Positions 54,191-63,605 of a stretch of 64,000 nt of DNA are shown in pieces. The notes beneath the pieces are model-generated. The model ran no database searches, was not told where the DNA came from, and worked only from the letters and a program-made list of their open reading frames with translations. How positions within the stretch are numbered: the stretch's first letter is position 1; the number at the start of each line of letters is the position of its first letter. The translations under genes were made by a program, and so were the position numbers. Origin of the DNA: Candidatus Melainabacteria bacterium (GTDB lineage: Bacteria > Cyanobacteriota > Vampirovibrionia > Obscuribacterales > Obscuribacteraceae); assembly GCA_017307165.1 (NCBI GenBank), contig JAFKGK010000008.1, positions 62,001-126,000 of the forward strand, given 5' to 3'.

Positions 54191-55000
54191 ATGATTGCCA
54201 TCATTGGCTGCGGCAATACAAACCGTTCCGATGACGGAGTAGGTATCCAAGTCGTCAAATCACTTGCTGCCATATTGGCAGATTCTAAGATGCCCGAGGT
54301 AAAACTGTTTGATAGTGGCACCGCCGGCATCGAAGTAATGTTTCAAGCCAGGGGCATGCAACAACTAATAGTGATAGATGCATGCATATCAAATTCAGAA
54401 ATTGGTTGCATATTTGAGGTCCCTGGAGAAGAGCTGATCGTAGAAAAGGAGCCTTCTTTCAACCTTCATGATTTTCGCTGGCAACACGCTCTATTTGCTG
54501 GCAGAAAGATCTATAAAGATGATTTCCCCAAAGATATCACCGTCTATTTGATAGAAGCAGGCAATGTAGATTTTGGCCTTGAGCTCTCCCCACAAGTCCA
54601 AAAGTCAATGCAGCGAGTGGTTGAGATAATACTGGCTAAACTGCGTGACAAAAAGCACACAAATGCCACCACTAATAATAGTATTTCGATCAAGAAAGGG
54701 AAGATTTATCTATCCCAGGAGATCTACAACAAATATTTTGCAGGCTCAAATAGCGCAGCTCTCATAGATTGGCAAGGGCAGCTTTTACTAATGCCTGTGG
54801 TCAGCGAGGCACAAGGAGGTTTACTAATCAAGGTTATCAATTCTCGCGGGGATAGAGTCGTAGATGCAGTAGATGTTTTGAGACGTTTGCAACTCTCAGA
54901 AGATGCCTGTTATGACTGCGCGGCACAATGGAGCACAGAGATGGCAGGCCTACTCTTATCAATACCAATTGCCAAACCTTCAGGCAGTGTCAATGCCTAA
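54191..55000 (+). CDS. hucD: Hydrogenase maturation protease with extra C-terminal domain
   Basis: A 269-residue protein. Residues 1-156 are a HycI/HybD-type endopeptidase: GCGNTNRSDDGVG at the start (nickel-sensing acidic residue), LFDSGTAGIEVM and the histidine in NLHDFRW. It should trim the C-terminal peptide from HucL. Residues 157-269 are an added domain, absent from ordinary proteases of this family, with a strand-rich core (SISIKKGKIYLSQEIYNKYF, LLLMPVVSEAQGGLLIKVIN) and a C-x2-C (CYDC). The start at 54191 is one base past the hucL stop; an earlier ATG inside hucL is less likely. The end overlaps the nickel permease gene. Confidence 0.88.
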   Translation: MIAIIGCGNTNRSDDGVGIQVVKSLAAILADSKMPEVKLFDSGTAGIEVMFQARGMQQLIVIDACISNSEIGCIFEVPGEELIVEKEPSFNLHDFRWQHALFAGRKIYKDDFPKDITVYLIEAGNVDFGLELSPQVQKSMQRVVEIILAKLRDKKHTNATTNNSISIKKGKIYLSQEIYNKYFAGSNSAALIDWQGQLLLMPVVSEAQGGLLIKVINSRGDRVVDAVDVLRRLQLSEDACYDCAAQWSTEMAGLLLSIPIAKPSGSVNA

Positions 55001-55790
55001 CGAATTATTTTCTATTGCCGCTCTCGCGCTTGCACTTGGTGCCCGACATGGTCTTGACGCCGATCATCTTGCTTGTATTGACGCGATTACTCGCCACAAT
55101 TCTTTGTCAAATCAGCCACTAGCGCGATATTGCGGGGCTTTGTTCTCATTGGGACATGGGTTTGTAGTACTTTTGATTGCTGCACTAGTCGGCTCTGCGG
55201 CAGTATCCATGTCTATGCCAGTCTGGGTGACAGATTGTGGTTCGCTTATTTCGATTATATGCTTGCTGATACTCGGCATAGCCAATCTATACACCTTGCT
55301 CATTACGCCAAAAGACAAACCAGTGCAAGTTGTTGGTATCAAAAGCAGCACCTTTTCGAGCTTGCAAAAGGTCAGCAGCCCAGTTGCCGTCATGGCAGTC
55401 GGATTTTTGTTTGCCATCTCATTTGATACCATCAGCCAGGCCACACTATTTGCAGTGCTAGGCACTAAATACGGTGGTCTGGCAAACGCCCTCTTGCTCG
55501 GCTTGCTTTTTACACTAGGCATGCTGCTCGTTGATGGCATTAATGGGTTTTGGATCTCCAGAGTATTCGCTAGAGCCGATCAAATGGCAAATCGCACCTC
55601 GCGTCTCATGTCACTGTTAGTCGGTCTCTTGAGTCTAACGATTGCCGGACTCGGCATATTTAAATGCTTTTATAGCGAGCTAGAAATACTCACCGAGCGC
55701 TATCAATTGCAGTTTGGCCTGAGCCTGGTAGGCATTGCATTTTTGGGCGCCGTATTTATGCCGATTTTGACCAGACGCAGCTTACGCTGA
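54993..55790 (+). CDS. Nickel/cobalt permease, NiCoT family
   Basis: A 265-residue inner-membrane importer of nickel ions. The family signature H-x4-DH in helix II is clear (RHGLDADHLACIDAITR, H19, D24, H25), as are the later LGHGF and GFLFAISFDTIS motifs of HoxN/NixA proteins. It is shorter than the usual 330-350 residues, with about seven helices. ATG at 54993 overlaps the protease stop by eight bases, so it is part of the structural operon and supplies nickel for HypA/HypB. Confidence 0.9.
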   Translation: MPNELFSIAALALALGARHGLDADHLACIDAITRHNSLSNQPLARYCGALFSLGHGFVVLLIAALVGSAAVSMSMPVWVTDCGSLISIICLLILGIANLYTLLITPKDKPVQVVGIKSSTFSSLQKVSSPVAVMAVGFLFAISFDTISQATLFAVLGTKYGGLANALLLGLLFTLGMLLVDGINGFWISRVFARADQMANRTSRLMSLLVGLLSLTIAGLGIFKCFYSELEILTERYQLQFGLSLVGIAFLGAVFMPILTRRSLR

Positions 55791-55854
55791 TTATTTAGCA
55801 TCTCCTTAAGCGTGCGCAAGCAAAAATCTTGCAATCGATTTATCTGACAGCACC

Positions 55855-56646
55855 TCAGTTTTTGCTAGCAATGATGCGCTTGACCTTGTCGTAGTACTCT
55901 TTTACGAGGGCAGGCGGTTCGGGCGCTTTGCGCCAGTCACCTGTGCCAGCTGGATTGAACGACTTATAAAACTTGTCTATCTTTTCATCATGATCGCGCA
56001 TCTGGCGCTTCAACTCGGACTTACCGATGGGTCCATATTCATCCTTGGCTTGCTTCTCGATTTCTTTCTCACGAGCAGCCGCTCTTTCTTTCACTGCATC
56101 ATGAACGGGAGTGGCAGGTCTTTCTGGCATTGGCCCACCGCCAGTACCCATGCTCCATTTTCTAAGCTCGCGATTATAATCACTCAGCGACCTTTCTTCT
56201 TTGTCATAAATCGATTTTGCGACAGGGGTCAATTCGCGCTTGGTTTGATCATCGATCTGCTTTTTGGAGTCTTCGTCAAAAGCACCACGTTCTGAGCGAC
56301 TTTTAGGACCTTTGTCATCGAGCGTGGGCCTATTCTTATCGCCTTCGGAATTATTTCCGTCGATCCCACTTCTATCCCCAGCTGCCTTATCGAGATTAAT
56401 TTCTTGGTGAGAGCCAATATTAATGGCGATATTGCTTTCTTTATTATGTTTAGGCCCAAAATCAATCGTGGGTGCGCTCTTTTCAAAGCCTTCGGGCATA
56501 TTAAAGTCATTTTTGCCAAGTTGTTGCCAGCTCTTCTTGTCACTGTAGACTTCAGCTGCCACATGCGCTGCATTGCTATTATCATTACTGGTAAATTTTT
56601 CATGGTGAGCATAGTTCTTATCAATGGTGGCTTCTTTGTTAGACAT
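55855..56646 (-). CDS. Hydrophilic, probably disordered protein
   Basis: I do not recognise this 263-residue protein. It is highly charged (Lys/Asp/Glu/Ser) with no signal peptide or membrane segment. The first half looks disordered; the second half (about 130-263) has long charged helices, including EKEIEKQAKDEYG and VKEYYDKVKRIIASKN. GGAG lies eight bases before the ATG. In composition it resembles the first 110 residues of the protein encoded at 60205. Confidence 0.6.
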   Translation of the reverse strand: MSNKEATIDKNYAHHEKFTSNDNSNAAHVAAEVYSDKKSWQQLGKNDFNMPEGFEKSAPTIDFGPKHNKESNIAINIGSHQEINLDKAAGDRSGIDGNNSEGDKNRPTLDDKGPKSRSERGAFDEDSKKQIDDQTKRELTPVAKSIYDKEERSLSDYNRELRKWSMGTGGGPMPERPATPVHDAVKERAAAREKEIEKQAKDEYGPIGKSELKRQMRDHDEKIDKFYKSFNPAGTGDWRKAPEPPALVKEYYDKVKRIIASKN

Positions 56647-56725
56647 GGCTTTTGCTCCAGGTTGTTGCTTTCCATGGCAACAATCTAGCCAACGATTTCA
56701 ACAGGAACCCAACACGCAAAAAAAT

Positions 56726-57961
56726 CTATTTGTCGTGAAAAAATCCTGGCAAATCGGGGATGTCATCGCCGAGCGCTGCGGCCTTTCTGAGATCGCGCTC
56801 AGCGTCCGCCCCACGCCCCAGCCCCTTGAGGGCACGAGCGCGCATGCGATACCAGTCGGGGATGCTATCGTCCCTTGTGATCAATTTGTCGCATAGCTCC
56901 AACGAGCTTACGTACTGCCCTGCTTTACCCAGGATACGGGCACGCAGTACCATAACCTCGGTACGGTCGGGAGCTTTTTTGTAGAGTGGATCGAGAGTCG
57001 CCAGCGCTTCTTTGTATTGTCCGAGTTTTTCTTGCAAGGCGGCTTGCCTGAGCATATCGCCACGAACGCCCCAGTGCTTGACCAGAGTAGGCGTCTCTGC
57101 TGTGAGTATCTTGGAGTCGGCGGCAGCATCAGCGTAGAGCTTGAGCCTTTCTTGGGCATCGATCTTGAGCCTCAAAACGCGGCGTTCGATCTGCTTGATC
57201 GAATCCGGGCAGGCCAGGCAGCGCTTGCAATCCTCAATGGCCTCTCTATATTTTTTGCGCTGCTGATAAAAATAAGCGCGCTGCCAGTAAGCAAGCTGGC
57301 AGCAGGGATTGATCTTGAGTATAGCCGCAAAATCCCCGAGCGCTTGCGCATCACGCGCTGCTTGCACATACATGTAGGCCCGCTCCAGCAGAGGATCGAC
57401 GCAGCCCGGCTTGAGCTTGACCAGACGCGTGTAGGCGGCATCCGCCGCAGCCGTATCAAAAGACTCGGTATATGAGCGCGCCAGATCGTACAACACTATC
57501 TCCGAGCGTGGAGCACGCTGCTGTGCCTTCTCCATCAGCTCCAGCCCCGCACGAGCTTCACCTTTTTTATAGAGACATCTGCCCTTGAGCGACATCAGCT
57601 CAGCGCTCTGCGGATCATGTCTCAAACCCCGCTCCACCTGCTCCATCGCCTTGTCCAGCTGATGGCCATCGATCAGGCCGAGAGCATAATAGCTGCGAGT
57701 GCGCGTGCTCCCGCGATCGGCCTCAATAGCATCAGCAAAGGCGGCCACCCCGCCATCGACCTTAGTGACTGCACACAATTTGCCGAACAGGATAAAATCC
57801 TCGACACTCGCCGGTTTGGCCAACAACTTGATGGCAGTGCCGTAAGCGCCTCGATCATAGGCACCCTGGGCCTGGGCAAAGGTAGTCTTGGCCTGGCCTG
57901 AGACCTGGGTGAAGGTGCAGATAAGAGAAATTGCGATGATGATCGCCGTGGCCCTAAGCAT
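56726..57961 (-). CDS. Secreted tetratricopeptide-repeat protein
   Basis: A 411-residue TPR protein with a signal peptide (MLRATAIIIAISLICTFTQV, cleavage near VSGQA). Repeats cover most of the mature protein, for example GTRTRSYYALGLIDGHQLDK, AELMSLKGRCLYKKGEARAG, CQLAYWQRAYFYQQRKKYRE and AEVMVLRARILGKAGQY-like units. ATG at 57961 is chosen because it gives the signal peptide and overlaps the end of the response-regulator gene by eight bases (ATG within GATGCTTAG), implying coupled translation. It may be an extracytoplasmic component of the adjacent two-component system. Confidence 0.82.
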   Translation of the reverse strand: MLRATAIIIAISLICTFTQVSGQAKTTFAQAQGAYDRGAYGTAIKLLAKPASVEDFILFGKLCAVTKVDGGVAAFADAIEADRGSTRTRSYYALGLIDGHQLDKAMEQVERGLRHDPQSAELMSLKGRCLYKKGEARAGLELMEKAQQRAPRSEIVLYDLARSYTESFDTAAADAAYTRLVKLKPGCVDPLLERAYMYVQAARDAQALGDFAAILKINPCCQLAYWQRAYFYQQRKKYREAIEDCKRCLACPDSIKQIERRVLRLKIDAQERLKLYADAAADSKILTAETPTLVKHWGVRGDMLRQAALQEKLGQYKEALATLDPLYKKAPDRTEVMVLRARILGKAGQYVSSLELCDKLITRDDSIPDWYRMRARALKGLGRGADAERDLRKAAALGDDIPDLPGFFHDK

Positions 57962-58628
57962 CGACAAATTTGTAGCCGACGCCACGAATGGTCTCGATTT
58001 TTGATTGCGGCTGTGAGTCATCGATCTTTTTGCGCAAGCGCAAAATGCACTGGCTCACAGCGACCTCAGTTGCATCGGACTCAGAGCTCCAGACACGCTC
58101 CAAAAGATCGGCTGCAGAAAAAACCCGACCGGGATTGCGCATAAAAAAGGTTAGCAGAGCCAATTCCTTGGGCAGCAGACTCAGCGGAGCCCCGTCGCGC
58201 GTGACCACTGCCGATCTCACGTCCAGGCGCAGGCCGCGAACCTCTAGGACCTCGCTGGCGAGAGCAGCCGGGCGGCGCAGCAATGCTCGCACACGGGAGA
58301 GCAGCTCGGGCACCGCAAAAGGCTTGGTCAAATAATCATCGGCACCGCTATCCAACCCCTCGGTACGCTCCGAGATCGCAGTGCGCCCCGTCAGCATCAA
58401 TATCGGAATCATGCCACCTCGTTCGCGATATTGACGGCAGATCTCAACTCCGCTCATGCCTGGTAGATTAACGTCCAGGATAGCCAATTCGTACTGATAA
58501 AGGCGCAGACGATCGTATCCCTCGGTGCCGTCAGGGGCGTAGTCGACCACAAATTTTGCGAGCTCTAGCGAGTCAGAGACCAACTGGGCCAGTTGTACGT
58601 CATCGTCGACGAGCAATATCTTGGACAT
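57954..58628 (-). CDS. OmpR/PhoB-family response regulator
   Basis: A 224-residue regulator with receiver (D52 in LAILDVNLPGMSG, lysine in DDYLTKPF) and winged-helix DNA-binding domain (LSLLPKELALLTFFMRNPGR, ending TIRGVGYKF). It is divergent from a sensor kinase gene 47 bases away, its probable partner, and its 3' end overlaps the secreted TPR gene. About as similar to the regulator at 13388 as expected for paralogs. Confidence 0.93.
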   Translation of the reverse strand: MSKILLVDDDVQLAQLVSDSLELAKFVVDYAPDGTEGYDRLRLYQYELAILDVNLPGMSGVEICRQYRERGGMIPILMLTGRTAISERTEGLDSGADDYLTKPFAVPELLSRVRALLRRPAALASEVLEVRGLRLDVRSAVVTRDGAPLSLLPKELALLTFFMRNPGRVFSAADLLERVWSSESDATEVAVSQCILRLRKKIDDSQPQSKIETIRGVGYKFVDA

Positions 58629-58675
58629 GGATCGGCTTGCTTGGCACTCAAAGGGATTTAGGGTAAATAAATGGC

Positions 58676-60121
58676 ATGCAGTTTAGATATTACCATCTGA
58701 AGATCTCCCAAAAGGTCTTGCTGCTTATTGCAGTCCCTCTGATCTTTGAGCTGATCTTTGTCGGCGTCCTGGTTTATAGCATCAAACGTTTAGAGACAGC
58801 TTACGGCCGGTCGGAGCAGGTGCGCGCGGCGTCGATGTTTTTTAATATCGAGCTCGAAAACTTGATCGAGGCCATGTCAGCCATGGTGCTCTTTAATGTA
58901 TTGCACGAGACCAAATACCTGCAGCAGTTTCAAGTGTCGGTCAAGACATTGCAGATGCAGGACCAACACCTAAAGGCCCTAGCGAGCTCTGAGATGGCCG
59001 CTGACGTCAACGCGCTCAAGGCGGTCAGCGACGAGACCATAGCCTCCATTGGCGATATCGAAAAACTCGCGCGCACGGACGATCGCATGGACATGCTGCG
59101 CGGTTTTATGAAAGTCAAAAGATTGATGAGCAAATCGAGCAAGATGGGCTCGGATTTTATCGCGAGGCAGTCGATCACCTCGCAAAAATTGCAGTCGGGA
59201 CAAAAAGAAGCCCTGCAATTGGTGCTCATCGTCATCGTTCTCGGTGTTTGCGTCAGCATCGTCATCTCGATCGTGCTGGTGGCAAGATTTAATAGTGGCG
59301 CAGCCAGACAATTGCAGGCCATCCAGCACAACATGCAACTACTATCGGCACAAAAGCCGCTCAATGAGCCTTTGCCTGGAGGCGATGAGCTTGCTTTGAT
59401 CGATCAGACCCTCTATCGCATGGCCGCCGATCTGGATGCCTTAAAGTCAGAGCAGCAACAGGTCTACGCTATGATCACACACGATCTGCGCAGTCCTCTC
59501 GCCTCGATCACGATCTTGCTCGATCTGCTCAATAGCGGTGCGCTCGGCGATCTCAACGCCAAGGGCAAGGACAGGGTCAAGAGCGCTAATGCCATCGTCA
59601 GCCGCATGGTGGCACTGACCAACGATCTATTGGATGTCGAAAAATTCGAATCCGGCAATTTTGATCTCGACTATGCTGACGTCCCCATGCAGGAGCTCTT
59701 TGCCGAGACCAGAGCGATAGTCGCTCCCAGAGCCGAAGCCAAAATGGTCGAGATCAAGATCGTGGACACCGACGCGATCGCCTATTGCGACAGGGAACGC
59801 ATCGGCCGCGTATTGGTCAATCTCACCGACAATGCAGTCAAATTTTCCCCTAAATACACCACCATCACCCTCGCTGCACACCATGATGGCGCGCAGCTGC
59901 GCATCACGGTGCAGGACCAGGGGCCTGGCATCCCTGAGGACAAGCGCAAATTGATCTTTGAGAGATTTGGCCAGGTAAGCCGATCGGACGAGACCACGCT
60001 CAAGGGTTCGGGCCTGGGCCTCACCATCAGCAAGGCAATCGTCGATGCGCACGAGGGCGATATCGGAGTCCAGAGCCAGGTGGGCCAAGGCAGCACATTT
60101 TGGTTTACCCTGCCAAATTGA
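58676..60121 (+). CDS. Membrane sensor histidine kinase
   Basis: A 481-residue kinase. Two transmembrane helices (about 12-35 and 181-203) bracket an extracytoplasmic helical sensor region of about 145 residues that resembles a CHASE3-like four-helix bundle. A short linker with a possible HAMP leads to HisKA with H269 in AMITHDLRSPLASITILL, then a HATPase domain with N-box LVNLTDNAVKF, GPGIPEDKR and GSGLGLTISKAIV. No receiver is attached. The divergent gene at 57954 encodes the likely cognate regulator. Confidence 0.93.
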   Translation: MQFRYYHLKISQKVLLLIAVPLIFELIFVGVLVYSIKRLETAYGRSEQVRAASMFFNIELENLIEAMSAMVLFNVLHETKYLQQFQVSVKTLQMQDQHLKALASSEMAADVNALKAVSDETIASIGDIEKLARTDDRMDMLRGFMKVKRLMSKSSKMGSDFIARQSITSQKLQSGQKEALQLVLIVIVLGVCVSIVISIVLVARFNSGAARQLQAIQHNMQLLSAQKPLNEPLPGGDELALIDQTLYRMAADLDALKSEQQQVYAMITHDLRSPLASITILLDLLNSGALGDLNAKGKDRVKSANAIVSRMVALTNDLLDVEKFESGNFDLDYADVPMQELFAETRAIVAPRAEAKMVEIKIVDTDAIAYCDRERIGRVLVNLTDNAVKFSPKYTTITLAAHHDGAQLRITVQDQGPGIPEDKRKLIFERFGQVSRSDETTLKGSGLGLTISKAIVDAHEGDIGVQSQVGQGSTFWFTLPN

Positions 60122-60204
60122 TACATTTACATTTTGTGTGTTGGCGTCCTGTTGATTTGATTGCTTAGGATGCAATAGTTGCAGTCGAGAGCGAGATCAA
60201 GGCC

Positions 60205-62034
60205 ATGACGACAGACAGACCAGTTTTGACCAAGGACGCGACCAGGGACAAAGTCGAAAACAAAGAGCATGAGGGCTCACGCCACCTGGCAGGCGAGTTT
60301 GCCAGATCGCCAAGACAATCCCTGGATCATATCCAGCAGATGAGGCAGGATCAGCAAAAGCAAGGGACGCCAAAGGAGTTTGGCCAATTGCAATTGGTCT
60401 CGGGGCCATCATCTCGCGAGCGCATGGAGCGCGATCTCGCCGAGGAGATGAAAGAACCCAAGCTGCCCGACACGGTACGCTCCGAAGGCACGCGCATCAA
60501 GAGCACCGGCAATGCCAGTCCGACCAATGTCAAAATAGAATACGGCGAAAACGGCAAGCCGCATGCACTCAAAGATCAGCATGGCCACTGGAAATCAGAC
60601 GATGGCGGCCAGACCTGGAAATCTGGCGAGCCAAAATTTGCCACCAGGCGTGGTGAAGTCTCGATCGACAAGCAAGGCAATTACAACTTTGAAAACACCG
60701 ATTATGGCCTCAAGTCCCAGCATGCTCCGGATGGCACGTCCAAACGCAGCATCACCGCGGCAGATGGCACGCAATACTCGGTCACCCGCGATCAAAAAGG
60801 CATGCCGACCGGCTTTAAGGACAAGACCGGCGAGTGGTCGAGCAAGGATGGTCGCAACTGGGAAAATAACGAAACAAAAGAAAAAAAATCAGGCCGCGTA
60901 TCTCTGAGCGAGTACGGCGAGTACAAGTTTGACAAGACAGTCGCGCAATCGCCGCAACTGGAGCGCATCAACAAGATGCAGGAGGCTCTGACCAAAAAAT
61001 ACGGCGTGACCTTTGCCAAGCCAGGCGAGGTCCAGGGTGGAGAGGAGCAGACAGATGGCTCCGCATCACCGGCCCAGACACGTGCGTTGGCTAGACCGCA
61101 GCCAGGCTCGGAGAGAAAGGCAGGCGTGCCGACCGAGGCTGAGCTCAAGACTCTGGGCAATATTTTAGATAAGACCAAACACGAAAACTACAAGGGCATG
61201 AAAGTCTGGTTTATGCAGCATGGCAATTATTCGCCACAAGAAATGGCCTCGTATACCGGCAACGATAGGCAAGGCGGCCCCGGCCACCAGCATGCAGGCG
61301 ACTGCTGCAGCCAAAATCGTGGACCAGGCGGACAAAAAAACATAGAGCGCATGAGCAATGGCGACCTGGTCGTCAACGCGCCTGCAAGACAAGTCACAAA
61401 GGGCTTTGACACTTTTGAGCGCACTGGCCTGCACGAGCTCTCGCATCACGAGCAGAGATCCAGCCTGGGCAAGATGCAGCCCAATGCCGACATGGTAGGA
61501 CCAGGCAGCTCGCCCGAGTCTCGCAAGATGGCAGCAGAGATGGGATGGAAATGGAGTCAGCATGCCAATGCACCAGCCATGCAGGACAAGCAGGGCGGTC
61601 TCTGGGTGCTCAAGCAACCACAGGACAAGCCGCCCTATTGGACGCCGGATGGCGCACCAAACAGCCCCAATAGCAAAGAACGCCGCAAGCGCATCGACGA
61701 TCTCGACATGCGAGAGCGTGCAGCAATCAAGCCTGTCACGCCGTACTTTACCAATCCACATGAGATGCACGCCGAAGGCCTGACCCAATTTAGAGTGGGC
61801 GAGCGCGATCAGTTCAGAGGCGGCAGGCGCCAGCTCGCACAAGAGTCGCCACAACTGTACGACTCGATCAAGAGATACGATCAAGGCGTGCTGGATCGCA
61901 AGTACGGCAAAAATGCCGACGGCTCGTCCAGAGCCATTCGTGATATTGATGGATCAGTTATACCGGCCACGCAAGCGGCCCGCGAGCGCGTCATGCAGCG
62001 CGAGAGATTTTGGCGGAGTTCGCGCGGAGACTAA
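60205..62034 (+). CDS. Repeat protein with HExxH metalloprotease motif
   Basis: A 609-residue protein with no signal peptide. Residues 1-105 are charged and probably disordered. Residues about 112-163 and 193-243 are two imperfect copies of a roughly 50-residue unit with KDQHGHWKS/KDKTGEWSS, a GRVSL/GEVSI strand and YNFE/YKFD. A C-terminal domain contains THELSH-type zinc motif H410-E-L-S-H414 (TGLHELSHHEQ) after a GDLVVNAP strand, a good candidate for zinc binding; a downstream third ligand could be Glu in PHEMHAE. Substrate unknown. It ends stop-to-stop over four bases with the convergent gene. Confidence 0.65.
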   Translation: MTTDRPVLTKDATRDKVENKEHEGSRHLAGEFARSPRQSLDHIQQMRQDQQKQGTPKEFGQLQLVSGPSSRERMERDLAEEMKEPKLPDTVRSEGTRIKSTGNASPTNVKIEYGENGKPHALKDQHGHWKSDDGGQTWKSGEPKFATRRGEVSIDKQGNYNFENTDYGLKSQHAPDGTSKRSITAADGTQYSVTRDQKGMPTGFKDKTGEWSSKDGRNWENNETKEKKSGRVSLSEYGEYKFDKTVAQSPQLERINKMQEALTKKYGVTFAKPGEVQGGEEQTDGSASPAQTRALARPQPGSERKAGVPTEAELKTLGNILDKTKHENYKGMKVWFMQHGNYSPQEMASYTGNDRQGGPGHQHAGDCCSQNRGPGGQKNIERMSNGDLVVNAPARQVTKGFDTFERTGLHELSHHEQRSSLGKMQPNADMVGPGSSPESRKMAAEMGWKWSQHANAPAMQDKQGGLWVLKQPQDKPPYWTPDGAPNSPNSKERRKRIDDLDMRERAAIKPVTPYFTNPHEMHAEGLTQFRVGERDQFRGGRRQLAQESPQLYDSIKRYDQGVLDRKYGKNADGSSRAIRDIDGSVIPATQAARERVMQRERFWRSSRGD

Positions 62035-63605
62035 GGATGCGTTTCAGTCTTAGACGGCTGCACAGGCATATAAAAGTCTTTGTAGCCATCCTCTTCAAAG
62101 AGCTCGACCACGGGACGATAGCGCCCTTTGACGGACTTGATCAACTCCTCGGACCAGTATCTATAGGGTTCGATCAGACAACCGTCACGGGAGTTGAGGA
62201 TCAAGGCACGATATTGTCGCGCAATGATCTTACTCTTGATCTCGCCCAGCCTGGCTCTAAAATAATGCGGGTCGCGCTTCCAAACTGCAAAAAACGTACG
62301 TAGATCGACAAACTCCGGCGTCAGATCGTACATGATCGGCAGGGCCGGGTCTTCTGACAGGCAGCGACCACCATTGCCAAAAGAGCCGATGGGGGCGTTA
62401 TACAGTTGTTCGCGAGCAAGACCATTGCGAGAGACACCAAGGGCGGTGCTCGAGGCGACACTAAGCATCACGTACAGGCCGACCAGATAAAAGGCAAAGA
62501 GCGCAATCAGGTATTTGCGTGAAAAATACTCCGATACCAGGCCTACTATCCAGGCGCAGGCAAAAAGGCTGATCAGTATGTCGTCGGTGGAGGCACATTC
62601 GAGGCCCATGGCGTAGATTGCCTGCATGCTGCCAATGATAAAGAGAAAGACGGCCAGGACCACGGCAGAGAGATAGTGTCTGTGCGGTTCGATGCGATCG
62701 CCGGAAGCATTGTTGAGATAGTCGGAAAACAATTTGTAAAAGATGCCACCAATAAAAACAGGGGTGAGGGTGAAAAGCCAGAGATCTGCCCCCATCCACG
62801 AGAGATGCTGAAATAGCGCAGACCAGATGAAGGGTGCCTGAGCGCTAAAAGACACATGGTCAAAAAATCCACCGCCCGAATACTTGTTTGTCAGCATCTC
62901 TGCTGCGACGATGAGAGTGGTGGCGATGGTGGTAAAGACTAGAGACAGACGCCAGCGGCGGCCAATGATGAGGGCGCCGGCGATGGCAGGGACGACGACT
63001 AAAGAGTTTTGCTTGGTCAGACAGGCTAGACAGGCAAGGGTGGCGATGATGATAAGACGCGGCAAGCGCATGATCGAGGCATTGCGTTGCTTGTGAGAAA
63101 GGACGAGGTATTGCTGGATCGACATCAGGAGAAAGGCCAGGGCTAACATGTCAGGTCGGCCCTTGAAAGAATGAGCCCAGACAGTCGTAAATGAGGCAAA
63201 AGTGGCAAAGGAGATCATTTGCGCCATGCGGCTCATGCCAGACAGCGAAAAGATACGCCAGGCCACGCCGAGACAAGCGACAAAAGACACCATTGTCACA
63301 ACGCGCATGAGAGGTAAAACAGGACCGGAGATCTTAAATATCCAGCCGACGACGGCGGGATAAATAGGTGGGTAGATATTGACCACCCAGGGAGCGTGGT
63401 TGAGAGTGCCAAGTGGATAGATATTGCCGCCACTAGCCATAGTCTGGGCTGCCCACAGCGAAGGGCCTTCTGGGCCAAGTGCAAAGGAAGCCGTCAATCC
63501 AAGAGAGAAGGCCTTGTAATAGGCCCATACGAAGCCAGCAAGAAACAATAAAAAGGTCGGCCATAAAAACCGGTAATCCCATTTGCGTGTAAAAGTGCCT
63601 GGCAT
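62031..63605 (-). CDS. GT39-like membrane glycosyltransferase
   Basis: A 524-residue protein with about twelve hydrophobic helices and a short soluble C-terminus. The first loop ends in NHAPWVVNIYPPIYPAVVGW, the Tyr-Pro-Pro pattern before helix 2 seen in ArnT/PMT-like GT-C enzymes, and FKGRPDMLALAFLLMSIQQY has the conserved Arg-Pro-Asp. Its ATG overlaps the stop of the leucine-rich-repeat gene upstream (TAATG). Sugar donor and acceptor are unknown. Confidence 0.65.
   Translation of the reverse strand: MPGTFTRKWDYRFLWPTFLLFLAGFVWAYYKAFSLGLTASFALGPEGPSLWAAQTMASGGNIYPLGTLNHAPWVVNIYPPIYPAVVGWIFKISGPVLPLMRVVTMVSFVACLGVAWRIFSLSGMSRMAQMISFATFASFTTVWAHSFKGRPDMLALAFLLMSIQQYLVLSHKQRNASIMRLPRLIIIATLACLACLTKQNSLVVVPAIAGALIIGRRWRLSLVFTTIATTLIVAAEMLTNKYSGGGFFDHVSFSAQAPFIWSALFQHLSWMGADLWLFTLTPVFIGGIFYKLFSDYLNNASGDRIEPHRHYLSAVVLAVFLFIIGSMQAIYAMGLECASTDDILISLFACAWIVGLVSEYFSRKYLIALFAFYLVGLYVMLSVASSTALGVSRNGLAREQLYNAPIGSFGNGGRCLSEDPALPIMYDLTPEFVDLRTFFAVWKRDPHYFRARLGEIKSKIIARQYRALILNSRDGCLIEPYRYWSEELIKSVKGRYRPVVELFEEDGYKDFYMPVQPSKTETHP

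Noticed and set aside
61165..61884. A 239-codon minus-strand frame opposite the HExxH protein gene.
   Set aside because: The plus frame has consistent repeats, a metal motif and a normal start; the minus frame shows only incidental hydrophobicity.
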